Below, piece by piece: positions 47,041 through 60,412 of a stretch of DNA of 64,000 nucleotides; the first letter of the stretch is position 1, and every line of letters starts with the position of its first letter. Made by a program: the position numbers and the translations under genes. This DNA comes from Daphnia carinata (lineage: Eukaryota > Arthropoda > Branchiopoda > Diplostraca > Daphniidae). The stretch spans positions 8,244,971 through 8,308,970 of the forward strand of contig NC_081333.1 in assembly GCF_022539665.2 (NCBI RefSeq), written 5' to 3'. The notes beneath the pieces are model-generated. The model was not told where the DNA came from. It did no database searches and was given only the letters and a program-made list of their open reading frames with translations.

Positions 47041-47672
47041 CCACGACGCGACGCTGGGGCGTACTGGCTCGCTAGTTTTTAAACTGTTTTTAAAGTTTTT
47101 TTTAGGAAATTAAACTCCTACGTCAAAGTAAAATCAACCGTCGTCATTACCGTTGGAATAATAGTCTAAATTATATAAATTTTACTAGATCTAGATTTTT
47201 ACGAAAATGACAAGTGGGAAGGCCATACTCTTATTTTTTTCAACATCTGCAAAAAACGAAATTTTTTGGAATTGTTTGAATATCACACATTATTTTATTA
47301 ATTCGAGCATTTCGATGTGATATATCATATCGGTTTCTGTCATGTTTTCCGATACAATACATCGATAATCGATATTCCTACTTGTAAGCAATGGGACTCA
47401 TAAGACCATAACCTTTTTGTTGGCAGCGTGTTGGTACATAATTCGCGGGCTTTGGTTCAGATTGAGTAAGCAATCAGTCCTGCATAAATGCCAAACGAAT
47501 GTGTAAAACCCTTCGAATACCATGGCCCCGACATATTTTGGTATAAACCTTGTTAGTTTATTAGATAGACTTCTCTCAACAGTTATAACTCCGCCCTTCC
47601 TTCGGACATAGAAGAATTAAGCATCCAAAGTATGGAGGGAAGTAAATGAAAAACTTATTGACTTCACAATAA
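47041..47672. other. Spacer with TATCGATA-like inverted motifs
   Basis: Between 47320 and 47400 are repeated ATCGAT/ATATCG motifs ('catcgataatcgatattcc'). No gene is evident. Confidence 0.4.
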
Positions 47673-49478
47673 TCATCTTCGTCGCCGGGTTCCTCTCCAT
47701 TTCAATGTCGTAAAACTGTTTTGTGTTTGAGAAATATTATTCCAAGCCTCGGTTGTTGACGAAGTAGGGGGTTTATGTTGATTTACACTCTCCAGTTCTC
47801 CTGGAGGTTTAGCCAGAACATTTTCCATCGTATCGATTATATTATGCCCTTCAGCCTCACATGGAACTGTTGTATAAAATGCTAAGAAACCTGACGGAAG
47901 GTGAAATGGCTAGAAGAACATTTAACCACCATAAGTAATATGATATTCTGAATACCTTTGTGTTTCACCGCATCGTTGCTAACTGCATTAGTTGTAAATC
48001 GAACAAGCAGTTGGTTACTTTTGCTAGTAAACGACACTGGCTTGGATTTTCGACCTGACAGTTCTACAAGGAGTGATGAGTTGAGTGTCGGTCCATCATA
48101 GATCTATACGTCAAGTTATTCCGGTTTTAGCCGCAACAAAAATTGCCAGTATTAGTGCTTCTTTGAGCTCCCCAGTACCACAATACATACATACCGTCAC
48201 AAAATCGTGGTCTCTTTTAATATCGAAGTAAACGAACGTCAATCGGATCTGAGAAGAATTGTCAACACGAATAGTCCAACGGCAATCCATTAAAGACGAA
48301 TACCAATCGGTATTATCCTTGTGGCTGGAAAATGTATCACTAGGGCTAGTAAGATTATCTGAGCATTCTTCCATGGGAGACATCTAAACATGGTGAAACA
48401 TCATTAACTTATGGGGGTAATACATGACCGTTGTTTTACGAGTTACATTTAAAATGTTCCAGGAATATTCTCTTTCCCTCTCTAGAGAATTCCATGCTGG
48501 AAATTTCACGAGCGTCTTTCTTCCGTACGAATAAACAGAGGCCCTTGAAGAGCCATTATAAACCAAGGCACCATTTTCCGACCAGCCATCATAAACCTAA
48601 AGAGGAGCACAGCATAGATCAATGTGCTTTGCTTATAAAGAAATTAGGAACTGAAAATCCTCATTAACAAGACAAAATAATTACAACAAAGAAAATTACA
48701 TGACCCATTCTTACAATGATAGGGAAAGGAATGATCCCTCCTGAGGCACTAGTTATTAATGTGCTGCTTGTTGACGCAACACTCTCAATGTACCACATGC
48801 ACTCGGAGGTACTTCTGTCAATCGGTGGATAAGCAGGTTTAAATATTTCTCTTGCATTCTTATGTATGTATCCTCCGCATCCTTTGGAGAGACAGTAAAC
48901 GGAATGGATTAATCGTCGGACGGAAACCTTTTCAATGGCCGTAAACAAAAACAAATAAAGATTACCAGCAACGAATGGAGTTCCAGTATTTTTAACCTAA
49001 ATAAATTAAAATGTTTTTTCGGAGTTTCATATCGTGTTAAAAACAAATATAGTTTAGTAGGTACACTAATGTAATGTGCCGTGAAGAGTTTTCCTTGTGG
49101 GTAGTTATAGTACTGATGTTGAGGAATCAATTGAATGAAAAGCTTGTTGCTTCGTGATCGCATCGAATGTGGTGGTTGGAAACCACTATGTTCAACCAGC
49201 ACAGGACTAGTGGAATAAGGCCCATCGTACACCTAATGCAAACCTCTTTATGGCGGATAGCAATTCAACCATAACAAGGAAAAATTTACCTTTAGACGAT
49301 AGTGACTTTCGATAAGGTAAGCATCAAAAGTCAGCCAAATAGTAGCATTTTTCTCTACCACTATAAGCCATGTGGAACCGCCGTAGCAGCCATCATAATC
49401 GACAGAACGTAAAGTACCGGAAGCTGAAGTGAGTATGTTGCAGCAAATAAAACCAACTACAAGGAAATATGTTGACAT
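47673..49478 (-). CDS. Secreted three-CUB-domain protein
   Basis: Eight exons (49478-49290, 49232-49065, 48996-48966, 48881-48715, 48596-48447, 48383-48195, 48103-47956, 47890-47673) give 419 aa in phase. A signal peptide (MSTYFLVVGFICCNILTSASG) is followed by three CUB-type units, each split by an intron just before a YDG motif: VYDGPYSTSP, VYDGWSENG and IYDGPTLNS. Each unit has the CUB beta-strand pattern and some Cys pairs (YDGCYGGS, GCGGYIHK, MEECSDN...MDCRW). CUB modules bind proteins or carbohydrates outside the cell. The C-terminus is Ser/Thr/Asn-rich, and no membrane segment is seen. The end of exon 5 could be 48447 or about 48432. Exon 1 may instead be joined to the upstream gene. 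Confidence 0.75.
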
Positions 49479-49535
49479 TATTTTAGCAATAAGAAAAATA
49501 ATAATAATAATGATTAAAATAAATAAATACAAAAT

Positions 49536-51829
49536 TTAAGGATTTCTTAAGTGTAAGTTCGGTTTCCTTATCTTACCTACTCCTGATGTAAAAATCTCGA
49601 GAGAAGATGAACTTCCTTTTTGCAAATAAGCATATTCAGGCTCAATTTCCAATTTATATTTTTGGCACATATCGAGTGGCTCCCATACTATACTTCTGCA
49701 GGAGTTCGAGTTCGTTTCATTGCCAAAGAAAGAAAGTGTGGTTGAAAACGAATTTTTATAGGCATTTTCGATGCAATCACTCGGAACGATGAGCGAACGT
49801 AGTAGACTATCCGATTCATCCTCATAAATTCGTAAATTAACTGATGTCATCAACTGAGCGCAATCCTCGGACCGGACGCTCCATTTTAATGTAAGTATGT
49901 TGGTGGAACTAGGTGTGAAAACCTGTTCCAAAGAAACTAGATCAGTGGTATTTCCTGTCAACTAAAAGTCGAAAACTCGTAAATGATCCTGAAAGGAAAG
50001 TAATTATTATAGAATATGTTACGCGTGGCAGAACTGTGATCTCGACGACAGATGGTTGACCAAGAAGTGTTAAGTAGATTGGTATGATTTCGATCGTGTA
50101 AACTTTGCACTCCACCAGACTAGCCAAGGGAAACGAGCAAGGCCCTTTAGAAGACGATGGCAAATTAAACGAAAAGACATTTCCCGATTTCTTCAGGCAC
50201 TCCTTAGGTATCCGAACGGTAAGATGACTATCCATTTGTTTAAAACTCTTCGTGTGTCGTAGGATCGTAAATTCGTTTCGAAGAGAAATTCGAATCCACA
50301 CGGCTTGCCAATACTTTTGACAACTCCTCAATTCGAACTGCACACTCAACGTTCCATTCTCGTTCAATATCGCTTCGGGGTCAAGTAGGATGCCAGTAGG
50401 CTCTGTTATGAAAATAAATATCAAATTCATCCCTCATAGGCGTTTGCATGGATTGCGATACCTGAAATATTGTTACTATTCAGTTGTGCTAACACGCACT
50501 TTATTGCGCCCTGGAGATCATTAACGGCTTCACTGACGAATCTTTGTGTCGCTGGCTGGTCCATATCTGATGGGGGAAAAACGCAATCGGGGTGTTTAAT
50601 TTTGCAACAGTATAACTTGCCAGCTCTTGGAGTACTTTCAGCTAACACTATCAACCTAGTGTACGCTTTCAGCAACACGTAACATAAACAAGTTGTTGTA
50701 TTCTGCAAGATTCTAACCTGGCAAAACTGTAGTGGGCGTGGTCCGTGCTGTTGATGTACTAATATCCGCGGCAGTTGTCAGAATTGGTAGAGATGTAGCC
50801 CGAAGATTCGCAGTGGGTGAGATTGTGATGCGTGGGGTCGCTGATCGCGAGGTCGTAGATACTACTAGAGCGTCCGTTGTACGTTGATTAGAACTTGAGG
50901 TGTTAAAGACGCTTGCCCTCCCCGTCACAGAGCGTGAAATTACAGAGGCAGCTTTTGAGTAAATGACATGATATCGAATTAATTTGACAGCGTCATTCTA
51001 TAAGCTGCATGACATTCAAGGTAGGATGGGTAGTTTCCGTTTTCTTTGGGAATATTGGGTGTTCCTTACCTGCATCGGATGCATGCTCTAGATCGGCACC
51101 CTGTTCGAGTTTCACAATTGGTGGTGGTGGCGTTTTAAATCCAGCGAGTAATTCCATTGTATCAGCAGTTGGGATTCGCGTGGTACTAGGACCGCTTTTC
51201 TAGACGTTGAAAAAAATACTGATAAAAAAAAATAATTGCATGGTGTTGACATTGTATGTACCTTAGCCCATTTCAAAACTTCAACCAATCTTTCCTTTGG
51301 TGACAATTGCTGCTTTTCAATCTGCCGTTTTTTTCGGCCTATACAACAAAGTAAATGAAAATATGTCCAGCGACAGGTTACAACATTCGCCTCAGATGGT
51401 CGATAGATACATAAAAGATGAAGCCTTCAGTCCTCAAGTTATCATTATACCTTTTACTGGAGATTCCAGAGAATTGGACACCTGATCTGAAAATAAAACG
51501 ATAGGGTCGACTGAATCGTAGGCATCTGCAGTCAACAAAGAATTCAGCAGAGTATCAGATTTCAGGGCGGCACTTGTTGCAGAAAATTCCTGGTCCTCGG
51601 CCGATGCAAGTATCGATACGGCACGTAACAGAGCATCTTCGATGTTACGCAAACGAATTGACTGTTCCTCGAGTCTGTCAAACAGAAACACGCACATTTC
51701 TTGTGGACAGGATGGCGGTCCGTCACTTGATTTATCTAAGGCAGGGTCGTTGGCCAGGCATCCGACAGCTGCTATAAGAACCGCCGTAATAATTTTGAGC
51801 AAGTGTATCGAAACGCGCGGTCTACCCAT
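49536..51829 (-). CDS. Secreted Ser/Thr-rich protein with two repeated domains
   Basis: Seven exons (51829-51482, 51321-51262, 51199-51070, 50951-50718, 50566-50462, 50402-50023, 49961-49536) give 560 aa. An N-terminal signal-anchor-like helix (LLKIITAVLIAAVGCLA) is followed by a helical region and a mucin-like stalk of about 75 residues very rich in Ser/Thr (TTSRSATPRITISPT). Two domains of about 125 residues then share a pattern: L-rich strand, C...W, and a closing C..Y..EI-P-Y block (CKVYTIEIIPIYL and CQKYKLEIEPEYA), suggestive of a fibronectin-III-like fold. I do not recognise the family. The last exon can alternatively splice at 49577 into the CUB gene in correct phase. Confidence 0.6.
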
Positions 51830-52299
51830 CTTTGACGCTGAATTGTGACCAACGCACATTTATAGCTTTTACGAGGGCACGCACAATTTTTTGTCTATAG
51901 CTCTACACATACATGACCTGCTCCTTCCGCTTTCAACAAAACGAAAAGTTTCGTCGGAAATACGCTTATTGAAGTTCAGCAATTTCAATGACCTCCAACA
52001 TTACGCAGCGTACTTTGCTTCACTGATGTAAGCATAATTTTTGGTATTTTTAAATGAATCCGAATGCTCACCAGAAATTTACCCATCAACGATTTTACCA
52101 GTCGCTAACCGATAGGCTATATGTCGGCATTAAAACCGCATAAAACCGGACAGTATTTACTGTTTCGTTTTGAGACCAGATATTGATAACATAAGCCTGC
52201 TTCATTGTCTACAAAATAAGTGTCTGTCAAGTTTACCATTGTCTTGGGCTGATGCAGATTAGGAGATTCAGTCGGTTCTGTGCTTTTCCACTGTCAACG
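51830..52299. promoter_or_regulatory. Head-to-head promoter region
   Basis: A 470-bp gap between the divergent starts of the Ser/Thr-rich protein gene (-) and the second carboxypeptidase (+), likely to contain both promoters. I see no clear core element. Confidence 0.4.
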
Positions 52300-54130
52300 A
52301 TGCAAGTTGTGCACGTAGTCTGCTTGTTGGCGGCCTTAGGGCTTTCAGCCGCGATTTTGCCAAAATCCATCGACTATTCTGGGTAATTAAATAAATTATA
52401 TATTTGAAAGTTGTTCATTTCAATGCCATTGGAATTTACCTTTTGGATTTCAGCCATAAAGTTGTCAGTGTTTTGCCCAAATCGGAGGAAGGCCTTCGAA
52501 CGCTACAGAATTTCGAGCGACAAGGCTTGATCAAATATTGGATTCACCCCGCAGGATTGAACCGCCCCGCATCCTTTCAGATATCTGCCAGCGATTTGGA
52601 ACTGGTGTCCAATGTCCTAGCTGAACAAGCGTTGAGTCCGATCGTCCTTATTGATAATATTCAAGAGTAAATATGAGTGATACGACAATGTTTACGTAAA
52701 ACGATCGCCCGTCACACTTTTCTCTATTTACTAGTCTAATCGAAAAGCAGAACAAGGAAATTCTTGAACGACAACTTCAGAATGCCAACAGCAAAGCGTT
52801 TGATTTCGAAAACTTCCACACATACCCTGAAGTAAATAATTTAACAAACTCAACATAACCGAGCGCACTGATGTTATCAAATGAATTAAATACGAATTAT
52901 TATCATTAGTTACTTGCCTTTATGCAAGAAACGGCAGCCAATAACTCTTTGGTGAGTTACTCCGTCATTGGACAATCTTATGAAGGACGCGATATTGGCC
53001 AGGTTACAGTCCGAACAGGAAGCGCTGGAGTTAAACAGATTATCTTCTTGGAATGCGGAATTCATGCCAGGGAATGGATCACGGAATCCACATGCATCTG
53101 GATTTTTGATCAAGTGCGAAATTAATCATTAACAGAAATATCGTATCAAATTTCATAATTAGACGCATTCAAATAACAGTTGGCCAATGGGTATGGCATC
53201 GATGCCGAAATTACCGCATTGGTAGACAAATTCGACTGGATAATTGTTCCAACTTCCAACCCAGATGGATACGAGTACACGTGGGCATCGGTATAAAATC
53301 ACCCCGTCAGGGACCGAAATATTTTTCAAGCAAATGTGATGGGAGTTAAACCTTTTTTTATCGAATGCTTTCCAAGGATCGTCTTTGGAGGAAGAACCGC
53401 GCGTTGACAGATAACGCACTTTGCCCTGGAGTCGATTTGAACAGGAATTACGATGCCAATTTTGGTGGAGACGGGTCATCTCCATTACCTTGCTCGGAAA
53501 CAGTAAGCCAAATCTGTTTAGGGAATGTAATGGTCAAAGAATTAACTGATACGTGTAATTATGTGCCAATTTAGTACCATGGGGTGAGCGCCTTTTCCGA
53601 ATCGGAAGCGGTAGCCATACGCGATAGTTTGGCAGCAAATAGGAGATTTGTCAAGGCTTTTGTCTCGGTCCACTCGTATGGCGGAATATGGATGTCTCCA
53701 TACGGTTACATCAAAGAGTTGCCCCTAGAGTACGACGAAATGGTGTGATATTCACAGATTTTTTGAATACTTATTAAATTTTGTTCTGATTTTCATTTGC
53801 TTCGCTAGTATCGCGTTATGGCTATCGGGTGCGAGGCAATCACAGCAACTTACGGAACTCCCTTTGAATACGCCAATGAGGCAGCTATCTTGTGTAAGTA
53901 TCGTAAATTTTCTAAATGAATTCGAAATTAATTTTCAGCATCGTATATCAGATTTGACATCGGGCACAACCAGAGATTACGCTTATGTCGGTAGCGATAA
54001 CATAATTTACGCTTACACAATCGAGACGCGTGGAAAGGCTTACGGCTTCGTGCCACCGCCAAGTGAAATTTTGGAAACAGCCATCGAAACATGGAACGGT
54101 ATTAAGGCTATGGCCTTCAACTTGTTGTAA
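52300..54130 (+). CDS. M14 zinc carboxypeptidase (A/B type), second copy
   Basis: Nine exons (52300-52382, 52454-52666, 52735-52831, 52910-53113, 53180-53290, 53377-53502, 53575-53742, 53809-53893, 53952-54130) give 421 aa. A signal peptide ([16 protein letters not shown]) and propeptide precede the catalytic domain with HAREW, the His of [18 protein letters not shown] and the general-base Glu of [12 protein letters not shown]. Residue LELRDTG is replaced here by IETRG, still with the catalytic Glu. It is expected to be secreted into gut fluid as a zymogen. Relative to the copy at 30425-32215 it has two extra introns (after 52666 and 53502) and lacks one (between VHSYGGI and WMSP). AATAAA lies at about 54199. 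Confidence 0.95.
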
Positions 54131-57100
54131 GCTGTCACTAATTGCTACGGTTCTTTGTAATCTACGCTTATGAGCCACTACGCCTAAAAAATATACATTA
54201 ATAAACGTCATAGAAAGTCTGTGACTATCTACCGTTCATTGCTTGCCGGATGGCTGCATTATTAATGCATCTATTGCTTTAATTATATCCTTTTGATTTC
54301 ACAGAAATCAAGTGAAACTGGACAAATAACTTCATTTAAGCTTCCCTTATAGATAATATTAAAACACCCTTTCTCATTTTTTTAGGTTACCTGAATGAAT
54401 AATGCAAGCTAAGCGTAAGAAAAGGAAAGAAGTCATTTGGGTTGATAAAACTGATGGACGAATGATGTACTCACAGTTGTTGGGTGTTTCGCGGATTGTA
54501 ATCAGTCGTTCTGATGATTTGTGATCGTCTGGACAGCTGCCGAATGTCACAACACTTAGCCAGGCATCAATTCGGACCGGAAGCCCTCATGTCAAAAGAG
54601 TTATCTTGTTGGATTGCTGAACACTTGCTCCGAGAGTGGGTTCAAAAGGGTCCACTTGCAAGTAACCTTTGGTCAAATAAACAAAATAAAACAAAAATAA
54701 ACACGGTTAATGGGTAAACAAGTAAAGTGGTTTGCGGGCAAATAAAAGGACGTTCAGTAATCGCGAAACAACTTTAATTAAATTTGGGATAGATTGTACC
54801 GTCCAATACAAATGAGTGCTCACCCTGCCAATCAATTTAAAAGAATCAGATTGCATTTGAAATCATTTTCACGAATTCTACAACACCTACGAGGACGCAG
54901 TCCACGTTCAACCCAGAAGGTGGCGTTTCCAGAGGAGTGGCTCTTAAAAATCACGCACGGTCGTTATCATGTCGGCATAAGCACCAACTGCGTCAAACAC
55001 GATGATCACGTTAAGTGCCATTTAGGGGAAACCTTGCTAAGCATCACTAAAACAGTCTTACGTTTCATACCCAACGACTATGTATGTAACGGGCTATACT
55101 CCACAAGGAGTTAACATTACATTCTCAAGAATTCGACACCTTAAATTAACAACAGATAAGAAAAATTTGAATGTTACGTCACCTTGCAGCATGCAAGTCA
55201 TTGTGCTAAAAGGCTTTAGTGTATCCCTAACTTAATAACAATGTTTCTGCGAGTTTCGGGACTAAGGAATTACGAAAATGAAATGTGAAATGTTGCAGAC
55301 CTTCATATTAGACCCGGCACAGTCATCGACATCAAGTGCCACGTCGGTTATCGTGTTTCGATAGAATCATTGGAAATACACGACCTAATTCCGTGCAATG
55401 CTTTCTGATTCTGTATCGAGCAAGGTTTTTCATTAGTTTATCGATGTGGAAATAACGCTAAATAAGCTATCAACGACGAACGTTTCTTTAAAAAAAAAAT
55501 TATGGTCTTTGCCAAACGAATAACTAGGACAGAATACCATGCAATATCAGCTTGATTTGACCGGAACGATCTCTGCCAAAAATTCCCAGCGCGCAAATGA
55601 CGCATCCATCACTTAGTAACTGATTCACTGCGTCAAATTGTTCGAAAGAAAAACAGGCCATGGAAAAGGCGTTGCAATGCAAAGCGATTAATTACAGGGT
55701 CGCAGGGATCGTCATGCGAAGATTGGCAATGCGTCATTTAATGATATACAAATTTAAATTGCTGAGCATATTATACAAGGATTACCCAAATTTCAAGATG
55801 ATTTGCATTATAAAACTTCAATAAAAAATTGCACAAGATTATCTTTCAACTGACCGACATTTTTTAACATTGGAAACATGATGCGACGGACATTTGAAAT
55901 TGAAACATTGGTGTTCGTTACGGAGATTTGAAGTAAAACAGACAGGCCTACACGCAGGCCAGGAATATATGCGAAAGAAAGCGTTTTGATCGACAAAAAA
56001 TTATTAAAAGTTAGCTCCATTAAGTGACAACATAGCTGTCTTATCGTCTCGCTGCCGACCTCTGCAACATGTAAAAGTAGTTCCGTTTAGCGGTCGCACA
56101 TGTTGTTTGTTTTTTTCAAGAGTTCAACGCACATTTTTTATTCCGTTAAACCCTGTGTGAATTGGGCAATTGCCCAGAATTCCATCACCTACACGCGAAG
56201 ATGTTTGTGACACTGACGACTTCCACACGGTAAGCGCGTAATAATTGGGGTCCATAAACCCAGTTGCCAAAGTGCTAATGAAATGACGACGTTCAAAGCG
56301 GAGTAACTTCACCGTAACTCGTATCTCTATAAAGTTTTATTTGCTCTAGCGCGGCGAGGGCGTCTCTTAAAACGTATGGAAATTTCCTACCCCGTCACGT
56401 TGAGCGATCCCAAGTCGAGATCCACACGAGCCGCCGGAACTAATGGAATGTCAATTCATCACGAGCCGTGAAGGTACAAGATCCATGGATGATGCATGAC
56501 GAAAGAAATAAAAAGAAAGACCAAAAAACACATACTGTACATATCTGGGAAAATCCTTGTGTCATTTTCCCGTTATAGTACAACACGTTCTGCATCCAAT
56601 TGATAGCGTTACCTTGCAATTCTTTAATTCAACCGGTGTCTTAAAAAGAAAATAGAGTCCGGTAAGAGATAGAACGTGATAAAACAATGATTTATATTCG
56701 CGATGCACAAGGATGTGGCACGGCCATAGATAAATACTTTTCTCTGGGACGGGGTAAAAATGTAAGCGAACGGTCACGTGCTCTCAGATTCGCCAAGTTC
56801 CAGATTGTTTACTAATTTATATTCGGTATCTTAGTATCTTAACGCTACAGATAGATTTGAAAAAGAATGGGGATTAGGCGGTTGAGCGAGGACAAGCGCA
56901 AATAATTCGACAGAGATACTCGCATCCTTGAGGTTGACACACTCCTTTCTTATCCAACAATAAAATACGAGTCAAACGGTGCAACAATTTCAGCTAACAG
57001 TCACTGCGGTCTTCGATTATGGGCTTTCAGTTTTATCGAACAAAAAAAGCGAAGGGTTTTTTTTTTTGTCTTCCCCTTTCGTTTTCTTTTTAACTGTTGG

Positions 57101-57560
57101 ATAAGCCCAAATGCCAAAAGATAACGACAACGGAAATGTGTCACTTATGGCTCACGGACGTGACGCGATAACCTGGACGTTGCGGTAGTTAACAATTTTA
57201 CGACAGTCAACACCAGGCTACACATCCGCCGAAAAAATCACAGGCAGGAAAAAGTCATTGAAAGGCGTCAAATAGCCTGTAAAACTAACGTCATTCAAGC
57301 TTAAGGCAGTCAAAAACTGCGCCTCTTCTTTAAAAAAAAAAAAAAGAAATGGAGGGAGGGGTCATTCGTCTCATAATGATAATGCCATCAAGTGTCCAAA
57401 GTGCTGGCAAACTATGCAAGCACTTAAAACCTCTTTTTATTGGCTTCCTTGTTTGCGATAGCAGTTACAGTATGCACTTCCTGTCTTTAAAAAAAAAAAC
57501 GAAACCTCTTATTGCGCATTCGCTCGTAATCATCGTACGCTGAGTCAAGACGTTAAAAAC
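54131..57560. other. Gene-poor region, first part
   Basis: No multi-exon or long single frame with coding character. The first 100 bp are carboxypeptidase 3' UTR. Otherwise I see nothing I can name. Confidence 0.5.
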
Positions 57561-58312
57561 GTGGGCGAGCATAGCCGAGTGGGCAGGTGTGGGAAAGAAG
57601 CAAGAGAGGGAAGAAACGCATTAATTTTCCGATAACCATTCAATTTGGTGATCGTATAAATGTATATACCCGATAAAAGATTTATCCGTTGCCTGAAAAA
57701 GAAAAACAAAACAAAAAATTCTTTTTCCCTAGTCGTGACAGACACATACTTGAGAAGGTTGTTAAAAAAAATGTTTGGCATCCGGCACGGAGATGAACGA
57801 GTCAACAGAAAACAAAAAAACAAACAAAAAAAAAAAAAAAAAAAAAAAGAGAAGGAGGAATGCAGCGATGGGCGGAGCATGACGGTTACCTGGACGAACG
57901 GGAGTGAGGATATGCGTGAGACGGTGTTGCGTCTCGAGGAAGGGCGATTCCTCAACTTGATTGGGCCTCGTCAGCCAATAAGAGGACGTCGGTGAGGGAG
58001 AAACAAATGTGGGTGGCGCAGGCAAAAAGGTGGAGTTTGGCCTTCTCTTTCGCTTGTCCACGCTGGCAGACACCGTCCATCCCGCTCGTCCCAGCAGCCG
58101 AAGAACGCAGGGGGCTAACCCGCGGCCAGCAGGGAACCCCAAGCGCTGCTCCTGTTCAGTTCCCACGCTTTCCCAAGTTACGTACTTGTGTATACACATC
58201 TCCCTCTGCTAGTCCGGCTCTCTCTTTCTCTCTTGCACTCTCACTATCTACCTCGCGCCTTGCTTCCCCAAAGCAAGACAACTCCTCCTTTTCTTCATCT
58301 ACGTCTATTCGC

Positions 58313-58400
<88 letters not shown>
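58313..58400 (+). repeat. (TCTA)22 microsatellite
   Basis: Twenty-two uninterrupted TCTA units. It generates spurious (IYLS)n frames. Confidence 0.98.
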
Positions 58401-58796
58401 CCATCCAAAAAAGAAAAAAAGAGAGAGAGAGAGAAAAAAAAAATCTTAATAATATTGGAAGATGCATGACAAACCTGTTTTGGGGCCCTAAGCTTATTCT
58501 TTCTCGATTCTTCTTTTTTTCTTCCCCATCTTCTTCTTCCTCCTCCTCCTGGAACCTTCGCTCCACTACCTGACTAGGCGCGAAGTCTTACCTGCGCGTT
58601 CAAGTCTCGTGCGACTGTGGCCACGTAATTATCGGAATGGAACGTTCGACTGGAATGCGATGCAATGCGATGGAGCGAATGATGGGCGAAAAGGTGGAGG
58701 CTATGGGGCATAGCCTCTCTCTCTTTCTCTCTCTCTGTCTCAACAATTCAAGAGGCATTCATCAAACGCCAATTGGTGCCAACACACATAGACATC

Positions 58797-58817
58797 CACA
58801 CACACACACACACACAC
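58797..58817 (+). repeat. (CA)n microsatellite
   Basis: About ten uninterrupted CA units. Confidence 0.95.
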
Positions 58818-60364
58818 CCCTCTTTGGCGTTCAATGTCTCTCGGCAAGGGTCGTAAACACGCCACAAAACATCAGTCCCGAAAACAGTCGATAAACATTC
58901 CCCCGTCGATAGGCGAAACGAAGCGAGTATAAATAATAATCTAAACGAGCATTCCGCGGGCGACGAATGCGTGAGAGAAATTGCATCCCAACAATCATCG
59001 AAGAAGATGGAATAAAAAATCAAAGAACGAATCGACGAGTGTCGTGAAACAAATCAACTTTGCCTGGCTGTCGGTTCCACTGACTACGGCTTATTATTCG
59101 TCTCTTCATTTAATAGCATTGTATAAATGATCTGTTAGAAACAAACAAAAAATAAATTAAAAAAAAAAATCGTTTGACGAAGGAGACGGAGGGGGAATCC
59201 GTCCAATGCAGAAACGATTTAAAAGTGATAAAAAATGCAGCACATCGTCGATCCTTATTGCTTGCTACGGCAACTTAAAAAAAAAAAAAAAATATGTTGG
59301 CAGGGAAATCAATCGAGCATTGGCGTGGTGCGGCCAATTTTCACGTCCGACGGCCGTTTCACACCGGTGATGAACACAATCCTCGGTTCATTATCCACGC
59401 ACGTTATCGCCTGCCGTCACGATAGCGCACGAAGTGTGTATGACTGAACGCCGTCACGTTCATCTACGCTGCTATATAAAATAGCCTACCACATCTACAG
59501 CTAATTCAATAACCGATCTTTGTCTTTATTTTTTTTACTTTTTATCACGTATTTTCAATCTTTTTCTTTTCTTTTAGGTGCCATTGTTTCTATCCAAAGA
59601 CACGAAAGAGATAACGAGTCAGTTTGTGATAAACAGAAAAACATAAATAAATAAAATGAAAATAAACGTGTCTTGTAATCAACTTTTAGTTTGTGTTGGT
59701 GCTTTGATATTTCATTTGGCACTGTTTTAATACCTTGAAAGGCAACAATGAGGCATCTAATGGCACATTACTTTCTACTATGCAATAAAGTCCAAATCGT
59801 AAATCTTGAATCACGACGTGCGATAAACGAGTGACGAGAGAATCAGACAGAGGGAGAGAGTGAACACGAAATCGTCGTTCAAGATCACGCAAGTCAATCG
59901 GGAAATTGGCATGCGAGGCTGTCTCGGTCTACCGGGCTAAACACGGCAAAAACGAGTCGAAAGTGGCTATGAGAAACGAAGACACAGTTGGGATGAGAAA
60001 ACGAAACAGAGGGAAAAAAAAACTAAAAAAAAACTAAACACAAGGCAAAAAAAGGCAAAAAAAAAAACAAAGGTGAAGGAGGTGAGTTAAGAGCAAGAAG
60101 GAAAGGTAGGCGGCCGTGGAAGTGGAAGGGGCACTGTTTGGCCATAGGGATGGCGATGAGGTGGCGAGGGGTGGGCCTTGTGTTCTATGAGAAAGCGGTG
60201 GTTAAGAGCTCCGGAACCAGAAATTCCAAACAGAGCTTCAGCACACTCGACGATTCGACTGTGTTCATCTCAGACGCATTGTGCGCAACCGCTCGCAGTG
60301 CCCCAGCACATTCAGTCTCGTGTAGAAGCCCGTAGAAGCTACTTGTCACCTTCTTTTTTTCTAG

Positions 60365-60370
<6 letters not shown>

Positions 60371-60410
<40 letters not shown>
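60371..60410 (+). repeat. (AG)20 microsatellite
   Basis: Twenty uninterrupted AG units. On the opposite strand it generates spurious (SL)n frames. Confidence 0.98.

Positions 60411-60412
<2 letters not shown>

Noticed and set aside
49536-49577. The 14-residue extension GKIRKPNLHLRNP at the end of the Ser/Thr-rich protein as proof of a separate gene
   Set aside because: It could equally be intron read-through past a good donor at 49577; I kept both models open.
57565-57600. A-box-like sequence 'tagccgagtgggcaggt' suggesting a Leu/Ser tRNA
   Set aside because: No matching T arm, anticodon arm or acceptor stem follows within tRNA distance.
58188-58573. Open frames with (IYLS)n repeats
   Set aside because: They are the translation of the (TCTA)22 microsatellite in successive frames.
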